A stretch of DNA of 64,000 bases. It comes from Mycolicibacterium arabiense. GTDB taxonomy: Bacteria > Actinomycetota > Actinomycetes > Mycobacteriales > Mycobacteriaceae. This document shows, piece by piece, positions 55,769-63,567 of the stretch (the stretch's first letter is position 1; the number at the start of each line of letters is the position of its first letter). A model generated the notes under the pieces. That model did not search any database. It had not been told where the DNA came from and worked only from the letters and a program-made list of their open reading frames with translations. Location: assembly GCF_010731815.2 (NCBI RefSeq), contig NZ_AP022593.1, forward strand, positions 4,464,001-4,528,000, written 5' to 3'. The translations under genes and the position numbers were made by a program.

Positions 55769-57114
55769 AGGGTCACGTCCTAATCCTGGTCGAGAATCTG
55801 TCCGTGCCGTTCGACCGACGGGTGTGGCAGGAGAGCCGGGCGTTGGTCGACGCCGGCCACCAGGTAACCGTCATCTGCCCGAAGGGCACCAAGCAGGACG
55901 TCGAGGCCGAGGCGGTGATCGACGGCGTGCGCATCCTGCGCTACCCCCTGCAGGCGGCCAGCGGTGGTCCGATCGGCTACGTCCGCGAGTACGGGCTCGC
56001 GCTGTTCCACACGATGCGGCTCGCCCTCAAGGTGCGGCGCAACGGTCCGATCGACGTCGTGCACGCATGCAACCCGCCCGACGTCTTCTTCATCGTGGCC
56101 TTGATGCTGAGGGTGCTCGGCGGTACCCGGTTCGTGTTCGACCAGCACGACCTGTGCCCCGAATTGTTCCAGTCCCGCTTCGCCACCGGCGGCAAGTGGC
56201 TGTACCGCATGACGCTGCTCGTCGAGCGCATCACGTTCGCCGCTGCCGACGCCGTGATCTCCACCAACGAGAGCTATCGGCAGGTTGCCATCGGCCGCGG
56301 CAAGATGACACCCGAACGGGTCGCGGTGGTCAGGAGTGCGCCGGACCTGTCTAGGTTCGTCCGGCGTCCGGCCGATGCGGACCTGCGCAAGGGCAAGCGC
56401 TACCTCGGTGCCTACCTCGGCGTCATGGGTCCCCAGGACGGAGTCGACTACGCACTGCGCTCGATCTCACACCTTCGGGACACGCTCGGGCGCAAGGACG
56501 TTCACTTCGTGTTCATGGGTGGCGGCGACATGCTCGACGACATGGTGCTGCTCGCCGCCGAACTCGGGATCTCCGAGATGGTGGAGTTCACCGGCCGGGT
56601 GCCGGACGAGTTCGTCCAGCGCTGCCTGTCCACCGCCGACGTCTGCCTGTCGCCGGACCCGAAGAACCCGCTGAACGACGTGTCCACGATGAACAAGGTC
56701 GTGGAGTACATGGCGATGTCCGCGCCGCTGGTGTCGTTCGACCTCGTCGAGGCCCGGGTGTCGGCAGGGGAGTCGGCGGTGTACGTTCCCGCCAACGACG
56801 AGGCGGCGTTCGCCGTGGCCATCGACGAGTTGCTCGACGATCCGGACAAGCGCGCCGCGATGGGCGCACTGGGTCGGGCCCGCGTCGAAACGGCGCTCTC
56901 CTGGGAGAACTCGCGCCGCAACCTGATCAAGTTCTACGACATGGTGTTCGCCGACGTGGTTCGTCCGCGCCAGGGCCTGACCCCGGTGTCAGAACCTCGC
57001 GCGCGGAATGCGGACGTACTGCTGCTCCGTCGTCCCGCGGCAGCGATCGATCACACCCACCGCCATGCCCACGAGGCCGAACGCGAGGGCGTTCGGGTAG
57101 TCAAGCAGGCGTAG
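55765..57114 (+). CDS. Glycosyltransferase, GT4 family
   Basis: GT-B glycosyltransferase, probably of the WbuB/pilin-type GT4 group. The 449-residue product has LSVPFDRRVWQESRALVDAG, HACNPPDVFFIVALMLRVLG, FVFDQHDLCPELFQSRF, NESYRQVAIGRG, FTGRVPDEFVQRCLSTADVC and SPDPKNPLNDVSTMNKVVEY, MAMSAPLVSFDL. ATG 55765 overlaps the previous gene by 4 nt. The last ~40 codons (56989-57114) run antisense into the opposing polymerase gene and look unlike GT sequence, so the native protein may carry a meaningless tail. Confidence 0.83.
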   Translation: MKGHVLILVENLSVPFDRRVWQESRALVDAGHQVTVICPKGTKQDVEAEAVIDGVRILRYPLQAASGGPIGYVREYGLALFHTMRLALKVRRNGPIDVVHACNPPDVFFIVALMLRVLGGTRFVFDQHDLCPELFQSRFATGGKWLYRMTLLVERITFAAADAVISTNESYRQVAIGRGKMTPERVAVVRSAPDLSRFVRRPADADLRKGKRYLGAYLGVMGPQDGVDYALRSISHLRDTLGRKDVHFVFMGGGDMLDDMVLLAAELGISEMVEFTGRVPDEFVQRCLSTADVCLSPDPKNPLNDVSTMNKVVEYMAMSAPLVSFDLVEARVSAGESAVYVPANDEAAFAVAIDELLDDPDKRAAMGALGRARVETALSWENSRRNLIKFYDMVFADVVRPRQGLTPVSEPRARNADVLLLRRPAAAIDHTHRHAHEAEREGVRVVKQA

Positions 57115-58488
57115 GTCGGCGAAGAGGCCGAGGATGGTCAGCGCGGTCAGGCCCATCAGCGCGGTGAGTACGAGGGGCCTGCCGAGCAGGCCCTCGGTGG
57201 GCATCGCGCGGATGCCCCGGAGCAGCGCACCGAAGATCAGACCGAGAACGGCCAACCACATCAGCAGACCGACGATGCCGAGTTCGGCCAGGATCCCCAG
57301 CTCGTTGAAGTGCGACGCCACCCCGAGTCCGCGGATCCACGGCACGTCTTCCGACGCGCGTTGGTGGTGGAACGTGTTGACCGCGAGGAAGCGGCCGAGA
57401 CCCCAGCCGAACCAGGGCTTCTCGGCGAACGCCCACAGGGCGGTCGCGTCGGCGTTGAGCCGGTCGAAGACCTCGTTGGTGGACGCGATGCCACCCTGCT
57501 CCCGGTCCGAACTCGAGAACGACTGCCAGTTGGCGGCAACCCCTGCCGCCAGCAGCCCCAGCGTCACCAGATAGGGCCTGCGGATGCCCTTGGCCATGGT
57601 TGCGCCGATCACGACGACCACCACGAAGCCGAAGTACACCGCCCGGGTGTGGGTGAGGTAGATGGCGTACGTGCACGCGGCCGCGATGGTCCACAGCAGC
57701 AGCCGGCGCCAGCGGGGATGGGGCAGTGTGCTGGCGAGCAGGACGGCGACGGCGTAGCCGATGATCAGCACGACGCCGTTGGCGCCAGGCTGATTCAGTA
57801 GTCCATTGGCGCGCTCGGTGTAATTCGGCGCATCGACGACGTAGCGCGGCCACACCAGCGCCCGGGGGCCGGTGAACTGCATGATGCTCACCGCGGCGGA
57901 GTACGACGCGAAGGCCAGCGACGCGACGAGCAGTGTCCGCACCGCGGCCAGCGTCGTGATCGCCGAACGGGCGACGAAGTAGACGACGAACGGAATCACC
58001 GTGCCGATGAGCAGGTAGCGCCACAGCGAGAGTTGGTCGGTGAGTTCGGGATCCACCAGCGCGGGCAGCTCGTGGCTACCCAGGATGGAGAACACGTTCC
58101 ACGCGACGTATAGCAGCATGGCGATCTCGATGCCGCCCAGCTTGAGACGATGCCGGCGATTCGCCGCCCACCACGCCCCGAAGGACACGACGAGCAATGC
58201 GAACGCGGCCAGGAACGGGTCGGCCCCGACACTGGGCAGCGCCAGACGCATCAGGAGCGTGACGAGCAACAGGATCACGGCCCACAGCGGGCTACGCAGA
58301 CCGACCACGACCAGCGGCACGGCTACGGCGACGGTGAGGGCAGTCCCGGCGAACCCGCCCGAGAGCCCGGCACCTGCAACGGTGGCGGCCGCGGCAACGC
58401 CGAGCAGCGCCGCGACTACGAGGCGAACCGTCCACTGCGACCGGCTGCAGGTCTCCGGTTCACCCGTGGGTAGCGCGGTGTCGACCAT
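56989..58488 (-). CDS. O-antigen ligase/polymerase (Wzy-like) membrane protein
   Basis: Probable repeat-unit polymerase or ligase. The 499 residues form 11-13 hydrophobic helices with a large external loop typical of the Wzy_C/O-ag_ligase family: the conserved EKPWFGWGLGRFLAVNTFHH region (with its Gly/His pattern), followed by ASHFNELGILAELGIVGLLM. The start ATG 58488 shares one base with the stop of the second Wzz-like gene. The C-terminal end overlaps the convergent glycosyltransferase gene by 126 nt. Confidence 0.8.
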   Translation of the reverse strand: MVDTALPTGEPETCSRSQWTVRLVVAALLGVAAAATVAGAGLSGGFAGTALTVAVAVPLVVVGLRSPLWAVILLLVTLLMRLALPSVGADPFLAAFALLVVSFGAWWAANRRHRLKLGGIEIAMLLYVAWNVFSILGSHELPALVDPELTDQLSLWRYLLIGTVIPFVVYFVARSAITTLAAVRTLLVASLAFASYSAAVSIMQFTGPRALVWPRYVVDAPNYTERANGLLNQPGANGVVLIIGYAVAVLLASTLPHPRWRRLLLWTIAAACTYAIYLTHTRAVYFGFVVVVVIGATMAKGIRRPYLVTLGLLAAGVAANWQSFSSSDREQGGIASTNEVFDRLNADATALWAFAEKPWFGWGLGRFLAVNTFHHQRASEDVPWIRGLGVASHFNELGILAELGIVGLLMWLAVLGLIFGALLRGIRAMPTEGLLGRPLVLTALMGLTALTILGLFADLRLLDYPNALAFGLVGMAVGVIDRCRGTTEQQYVRIPRARF

Positions 58489-59912
58489 CAGGACCGCCCC
58501 CGCGCGGTGCGCTCGACGAGCACGACGCCGACCAGTCGTCCGTCGACCTGCGCCACGGTGCGGATCGATTCCTGGACGTCGATCAGCGAGGTGCCCACCT
58601 CGACGACCAGCACCACGGAGTCACTCAGGTCACCGAGCACCTGGGCCTCCCCGGCTCGCGACATCGACGGCGTACTGACGACGATCAACCGGGCCCGTTC
58701 GCGAAGGCTGGTCAGCACGGCCTGCACGGCTGCCCTGTCGAACAACTCGTACGGATCGCCGTTCGTGGTGCCGGGCCGGACCACGTCGAGGTCGTCGGCC
58801 GTGTTCTCCACCATGAAGTCGACCTCGGAGGGCGCCCCGGACGCCAGTAGTTCGGCCAGACCCGGTCGCTTGTCGCCGCCGTCGCGCAGATCGGCCTGCA
58901 CCAGCACGGTCCGCTCGCCCTGTGCCGCGCGTTGTCTCGCGATGTCGTCGGCCAGGTCGTGTGCCGCACGGCCCGTGCCCGCGGGCGCCACGGAAACGGT
59001 CACGGGGCGGCCGTCGGCGTCGCGCACCAGGAGATTCAGCAGGTGTTGCACCCGAACGGCACGGGTTCCCGCGTGCGCGGCATCGCCAGGGGCGGGAAGC
59101 ACGTCGAGCGGTTCGATCCCTAGCTTGTCGACGAGGTCGTAGTCCGTGTCGATGCGCCGTGCCGCGTTCGCCGCGAACAGCGCAGCAGCACATCCCAATA
59201 CGAGACCCGCCGCGAGCGACATGGCAATCGTGGTGACCCGACCCGCGCCGATCTCGGTGACACCGCCCTCTGGTTCGAGCAGCGTGACCTGGTTGGACGT
59301 GTCGGCATTCAATTCGTTGATCTGCGTCTGCAGGGAATTCTGGGCGTCCACCGCCTCCGGATCGGTGCGGTCGCCGTACTCGGCACGCAACCGCTCGAGC
59401 ATCGCCGCCACGTTGTCGTCCCGTTGCGACACCATCGAGGCGTTGATCTCGGCGGCGAACGTCCGCGCCATCGCGGTCGCCGCGCTCTGTGCGGTCTCGG
59501 CCGACCCCGACGTCGCGGTGACGAAGAAGACCGGACCCAGTCCCGCGGTGCGAGCGCTGAATCCGCCGACGTCGCCGGTCACCTTCGCCCGGTCGGCCAG
59601 GCCGCTGGCGTAGTCGCCCTCGTTGAAGAACATCACGTAGCCCTGCGACAGCGCCGCGTCCTCCAGCGGGGCGCGGTTCACGCTCGCCGCCGACAGCACC
59701 GCCTGGCCGGTGTACTGGGTCGTCGACGCCGCGGCCGCGGCGATACCGCCGAGACCGGCGATCGCGACGATGGCCGCGACGAGCCACTTGCGTCGGCGGA
59801 TCCGATCGACCTGGATGGCCAGGCCGCCGGGGCGCCGGTCGGTCGGGGTCAGTGGATCCGAGTGCACCCGAGCCTCAGTGGCGTCCGGTGTCGGAGTATT
59901 CGTGCGGGTCAA
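58488..59912 (-). CDS. Second Wzz-like protein with degenerate BY-kinase-like domain
   Basis: A 474-residue paralogue of the protein at 51013-52440, with the same layout: TM1 (about 40-62), periplasmic region with RAPLEDAALSQGYVMFF paralleling RAPEQDGVLASGYVDYF in the other copy, TM2 (about 225-245) and a cytoplasmic domain. Its P-loop position reads SVAPAGTGRAAHDLAD (no Lys), Walker A' VLVQADL and Walker B VVSTPS. The start is TTG 59912 with GAAGGGGA 6-7 nt upstream, giving the same length as its paralogue; an ATG 42 nt further left is less likely. Coupled to the Wzy-like gene. Confidence 0.78.
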   Translation of the reverse strand: MTRTNTPTPDATEARVHSDPLTPTDRRPGGLAIQVDRIRRRKWLVAAIVAIAGLGGIAAAAASTTQYTGQAVLSAASVNRAPLEDAALSQGYVMFFNEGDYASGLADRAKVTGDVGGFSARTAGLGPVFFVTATSGSAETAQSAATAMARTFAAEINASMVSQRDDNVAAMLERLRAEYGDRTDPEAVDAQNSLQTQINELNADTSNQVTLLEPEGGVTEIGAGRVTTIAMSLAAGLVLGCAAALFAANAARRIDTDYDLVDKLGIEPLDVLPAPGDAAHAGTRAVRVQHLLNLLVRDADGRPVTVSVAPAGTGRAAHDLADDIARQRAAQGERTVLVQADLRDGGDKRPGLAELLASGAPSEVDFMVENTADDLDVVRPGTTNGDPYELFDRAAVQAVLTSLRERARLIVVSTPSMSRAGEAQVLGDLSDSVVLVVEVGTSLIDVQESIRTVAQVDGRLVGVVLVERTARGRS

Positions 59913-59972
59913 CGGTCGTCCCCTTCGAGAGATCGGGGATCGCGCGGATCCCATGGGTCGCTGCGAGCGACG

Positions 59973-61607
59973 TCAGTTCACGCGGCAGACGTCGGTCATG
60001 CCGAGAGATCGGATGTAGGACTCGTCGACGTCGTCGCCGCGATAGCGGAAGGACGTGGTGTCGGCGACGGGGACCGGCGAGCAGGACTCGCCGAGTCGCG
60101 CGATGAGGTCATTGCGCACGTAGAACCACGTACCGGAGGCCGTGATCGGCGAATACGCCGTCCGAAACTGCGTCAGCGCGTAGACGTCTGAGGCACTCGA
60201 CCAGACGGAGTGCGTGATGATCGCATCGGGTCGATGGCTCGCCAGGTACGGACCAAGCGCCCGGTAGCCGTTGCGGGCGAGTTCGCGGTTGGTCAGAAGT
60301 CCGGAGTCGAGGATCTCGAAGTTCTCGCAGCACAGGCTGGCTCCCCCGACGTCGGGGGTCAGCAGCGAGAACTGCTCGGCGCCGAGTGCGCGCCGCACGG
60401 TGTCGACCGCCTCGGCCGAATCACGGTAGGCCGCGGGGGTGATCGCGTCCGTGCGACCGGGTTCCAGTACCGCGTCGACGCGTTCGCCGTCGACGCCGTA
60501 GCAGGCCACCGCCAGCATGGCGACGACGACGCACGCCAGCCGCATCGGCGACTCGAGTGCTCGCATCGCGCGGGGGAGGCAGAACGCCACGTTCACGACG
60601 GCCAGTGCCACCAGCGACTGTTCCATCCGGCCGAGGTATCCCCAGTTCGGACCGAGCACCAGGTTGGCGCCCACCACTCCGGCGAGGTAGCCCACGGCGA
60701 ACGCGATTGCCGGTGACACCGTCCGTGCTCGCAGCCGGGCCAGCGGGTTCGGCAGAGCGGGGAACCGCCTGCCGAGCAGGGCTCCGGCGCCAACGATCAG
60801 TCCTGGGGTCACCACGAGCAGTAGCTCCTTGACCACGGTCTTGCTCATCGCGACGCGTTCTGCGAGCGAGGTGCCGTACGGGTATGGGGGAGACTGCTTG
60901 GCCAGCATGGTGTTTGGCAGCACCGAGTCGAACACGGCGTAGCGCAGTGCGGTCAACAGGAGCGCGGAGGCGAGCACGCCGAGGATCAGCGCACCACCGC
61001 GGCGACGACTGCGCGTGACCAATGCGATCAGCACGGCACCCGCGATGACGTAGCCCGACGCCTCGAGCCGGATCCAGGGGATGAGCGCTGCGAGCGCGAA
61101 CAGGACGGACGTGGGGCGCCGGGTCCGCAGCGCCCACAGGACGGCCAGGGTGACGGCGCTCAACGCCGTCATCTCCATGCCGTTGGCGGTCTCGTTCAGG
61201 AATGCGGTGGAGACGAACACCACGAAGGACACCACGACGGCGGACCGGCCAAGGAAGGGGCGGAGCAGTCGGTGCAGCAGTACGGCGCCGACTGCTGCGA
61301 ACAGACCCGCCCACAGCTGGCTGGCCAGCACCATGCCGTCGAAGCCCAGCGGCAGTACCCGGTAGGTCGCTGCGAGCAGCGCCATCCAGAATGGGCTCGA
61401 ATAGCCCTCCACCACTTCCGACAACGGTGTCAGCGCGATGCGCCCCGTGTCGGCGAACGTGCGCGCGAACGCGACGGTGATCGATCCGTCGTCCCAGCCC
61501 CGCATGCCCACCAGCAGTGCCACCGCGGCGTGGACCGCGATAACCGCGACGAACAGCATCGACGCCGTCGACGTGGTGACGGTACGGCGGGACTCAGTCA
61601 GCAACAT
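59973..61607 (-). CDS. GT-C-type polytopic membrane glycosyltransferase (candidate)
   Basis: A 544-residue membrane protein with about 11 helices and a soluble C-terminal part. The first external loop reads RGWDDGSITVAFARTFADTG, matching the acidic DD motif of GT-C polyprenyl-phosphate-sugar-dependent transferases such as the mycobacterial AftB group, and continues VVEGYSSPFWMALLAA. The C-terminal part (about 400-544) has LTPDVGGASLCCENFEILDS and AIITHSVWSSASDVYALT. It would act on the outer face of the membrane. ATG 61607 overlaps the upstream lipoprotein gene by 14 nt. Family by topology and motif; specificity unknown. Confidence 0.7.
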   Translation of the reverse strand: MLLTESRRTVTTSTASMLFVAVIAVHAAVALLVGMRGWDDGSITVAFARTFADTGRIALTPLSEVVEGYSSPFWMALLAATYRVLPLGFDGMVLASQLWAGLFAAVGAVLLHRLLRPFLGRSAVVVSFVVFVSTAFLNETANGMEMTALSAVTLAVLWALRTRRPTSVLFALAALIPWIRLEASGYVIAGAVLIALVTRSRRRGGALILGVLASALLLTALRYAVFDSVLPNTMLAKQSPPYPYGTSLAERVAMSKTVVKELLLVVTPGLIVGAGALLGRRFPALPNPLARLRARTVSPAIAFAVGYLAGVVGANLVLGPNWGYLGRMEQSLVALAVVNVAFCLPRAMRALESPMRLACVVVAMLAVACYGVDGERVDAVLEPGRTDAITPAAYRDSAEAVDTVRRALGAEQFSLLTPDVGGASLCCENFEILDSGLLTNRELARNGYRALGPYLASHRPDAIITHSVWSSASDVYALTQFRTAYSPITASGTWFYVRNDLIARLGESCSPVPVADTTSFRYRGDDVDESYIRSLGMTDVCRVN

Positions 61608-62208
61608 CGATGACGATCCGCGTCGGGTTGGTCAGCGCCGTGACGTCGAAGGCGGGCTGATTGCCGTTGACGGTGACGAACACCTGCGTGATGCCCGCGC
61701 CCTGAGCCGAGAACTGAACGGTGTTGATCTGTGGCGTGGCCTGGTCGAAGACGACCGGCGGTCCGGTGTAGCCGGCAGGGCTCGAGAAGGGGCTCGGCGT
61801 CTCGAGGACAAGGACCTCCAGGACGGACTGCCCCGGTAGCGCGAGCACCTGGCCGGTGCCGTTCTGCAGCGGTGTCGTCACGTACTGGGCGGTCCACCCG
61901 GGCACCGCGGTGCCGGTGAAGGTCAGCACCGCGCTGTCGTGATCGCCCTGGCGGGCGACGGCCATGCTCGTCATCGAGATCGCCAGCGCCTCGGCGTCGG
62001 GTCTACGGGTCTTGCGTCCGATTCCCGCCTGTCGCAACGGAACCGGCTGCGAGGCGGTGGTGGGCGCCGACGACGTCATGGGCGCCGTGCTCTCGCCGGC
62101 AGACACGGCGTTGCTGCATCCGGACGCGAGTATCGCCAGGCAGACGAGCGGCGCCAGGTAGGCGGCGGTGCGGCGGCTAGCTCTCATGGTGCATCGTGTC
62201 AGCTCCAT
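61594..62208 (-). CDS. AMIN-like lipoprotein
   Basis: A 204-residue secreted lipoprotein with signal segment TAAYLAPLVCLAILASGC (lipobox ASGC). After a Ser/Thr-rich linker comes a beta-rich domain with HDSAVLTFTGTAVPGW, VLEVLVLETPS and ending FDVTALTNPTRIVIDVAD, resembling AMIN-like domains that bind cell-wall polymers. ATG 62208 (GAGGTG upstream, 3 nt after the glycoside-hydrolase-like gene) is chosen over ATG 62187. Probably a periplasmic or envelope component of the polysaccharide machinery; not an enzyme by any visible motif. Confidence 0.68.
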   Translation of the reverse strand: MELTRCTMRASRRTAAYLAPLVCLAILASGCSNAVSAGESTAPMTSSAPTTASQPVPLRQAGIGRKTRRPDAEALAISMTSMAVARQGDHDSAVLTFTGTAVPGWTAQYVTTPLQNGTGQVLALPGQSVLEVLVLETPSPFSSPAGYTGPPVVFDQATPQINTVQFSAQGAGITQVFVTVNGNQPAFDVTALTNPTRIVIDVAD

Positions 62209-62211
62209 CGG

Positions 62212-63567
62212 TCACCTCACCAAGACGATTCCGTCGTGGCCGTCGATGGTGACGGAGGCGGCGCGTACGCCGTCGTTCGTCACCGGGTCTTGGGTGCCCT
62301 GCAATCTCGCGTAGGGCCGTTCGAGTTCGATGCTGACCCGGCTGGGCGTGGTGTTCAACAGCACTATCCCGTTCTCGAAGTCGCGTCGCAGCACCCCGCC
62401 CAAGGGCGAACCGGTGCCTGCCTCGCGTGGTCGGGTGAGTGCGTCGACCGTCGGGTCGGGCTGCAGCGGACGGCCGAGGTAGCCCGGGCCGCGCCCGGCG
62501 CCATCCATCTCGTCGTAGTACTCGAGGACGCCGTAGTCCTTGCCCATCGGGGCCCAGTAGCCGTCCTGCAGCAAGGTGGCCACGAACCGGAACCTGGCCT
62601 TGCGCAACGCCACCGGTGAGCCCGGCGCCTCGCGGTCGGTGTTGACGTTGATCGAGACCGACGGCTGGCGCTGTCCGCCGCTGGACGCGGCGTCGACATA
62701 GGAGTAGACGTCGTCGATCGGGTCGGGCCGCACGGCGGGATCGGCGAAGCTCTCGAACACCCGTCCGTTGAGCAGGCCGTCGCGCAGAGTGCGGTTGCCG
62801 TTGGCCACCAGGATCGCGGTGGGCAGCGCGCTGCGCAGCCTGCGCTCACCAATGGTGAGGCCCCGGTCCCACGGGCCCCCTGGCGCGTAGATCTCGGCGT
62901 CGGTCTCGTCGACGCCATCGCGGTCGACGTCCCAGCGGTCGGCATCGGCGGTCCAGATGCGGTCACCCCAGACGTCGAGGAAGACCCCGTCCCAGATGCC
63001 AGCCGTCCAGACGGTGTCGACGATCCAGTCGGCGGCGTACTCCACGAAGAGCCGTCCGTCGACCCGCGGTGCGCGATCGGTGAGGTTCGCCATCACGCGG
63101 TCCTCCCACTCGTGCACGGGTGCGCCGGCCGCCGTCTTGGCGAGCCACTGGTCGGGGAATCGAAAGGCCTTGTCGTCCTTGGTGATCTGCCACATCGCGT
63201 AGGCGTTGCGCCAATATTCGTGGGACCCGATCTCGTGTACCGAGTCCACGACGTTGACGTAGGCCAGCAGTTCGAGGCGCGGGTTGCGCGCGTGCAGCCG
63301 ATCGAAGAACGAACGCGGCATCCGGTGGGCCCACTCGTTGTCGATCACGACGACGTCGTAGCGGGCGAGTTCGTCGACCGGCGGCAGTTCGTCCTGGTCG
63401 AGGTAGTAGGCGGCGGTTCTGGGGAACGTCGGCCCGGTCTCTGCGGCGCGGATGGGTTCGGCGCGCGACGTCGCGGTGCCGACGTTCGCGGCGCTGCAGG
63501 ACGCGATGAGCGCGGCCACCATCGAGTAGACGACGGCTCTGGTCACGACGCGCACGAGATCAGCCAC
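62212..63567 (-). CDS. Putative glycoside hydrolase lipoprotein (GHL15-like)
   Basis: A 451-residue exported lipoprotein (lipobox region AALIASCSA) with a TIM-barrel-like domain: YYLDQDELPPVDELARYDVV, VVIDNEWAHRMPRSFFDRLH, LLAYVNVVDS, TAGIWDGVFLDVWGDRIW, ILVANGNRTLRDGLLNGRVF and FVATLLQDGYWAPMGKDYGV. The DGVFLDVWGD segment would supply acidic catalytic residues. A calcium-type loop DVDRDGVDETDAE follows it. The family resembles hypothetical glycosyl hydrolase 15 (GHL15) rather than a characterised GH. Start GTG 63567 overlaps the upstream ligase gene by 8 nt. It could trim or release the polysaccharide. Confidence 0.68.
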   Translation of the reverse strand: MADLVRVVTRAVVYSMVAALIASCSAANVGTATSRAEPIRAAETGPTFPRTAAYYLDQDELPPVDELARYDVVVIDNEWAHRMPRSFFDRLHARNPRLELLAYVNVVDSVHEIGSHEYWRNAYAMWQITKDDKAFRFPDQWLAKTAAGAPVHEWEDRVMANLTDRAPRVDGRLFVEYAADWIVDTVWTAGIWDGVFLDVWGDRIWTADADRWDVDRDGVDETDAEIYAPGGPWDRGLTIGERRLRSALPTAILVANGNRTLRDGLLNGRVFESFADPAVRPDPIDDVYSYVDAASSGGQRQPSVSINVNTDREAPGSPVALRKARFRFVATLLQDGYWAPMGKDYGVLEYYDEMDGAGRGPGYLGRPLQPDPTVDALTRPREAGTGSPLGGVLRRDFENGIVLLNTTPSRVSIELERPYARLQGTQDPVTNDGVRAASVTIDGHDGIVLVR

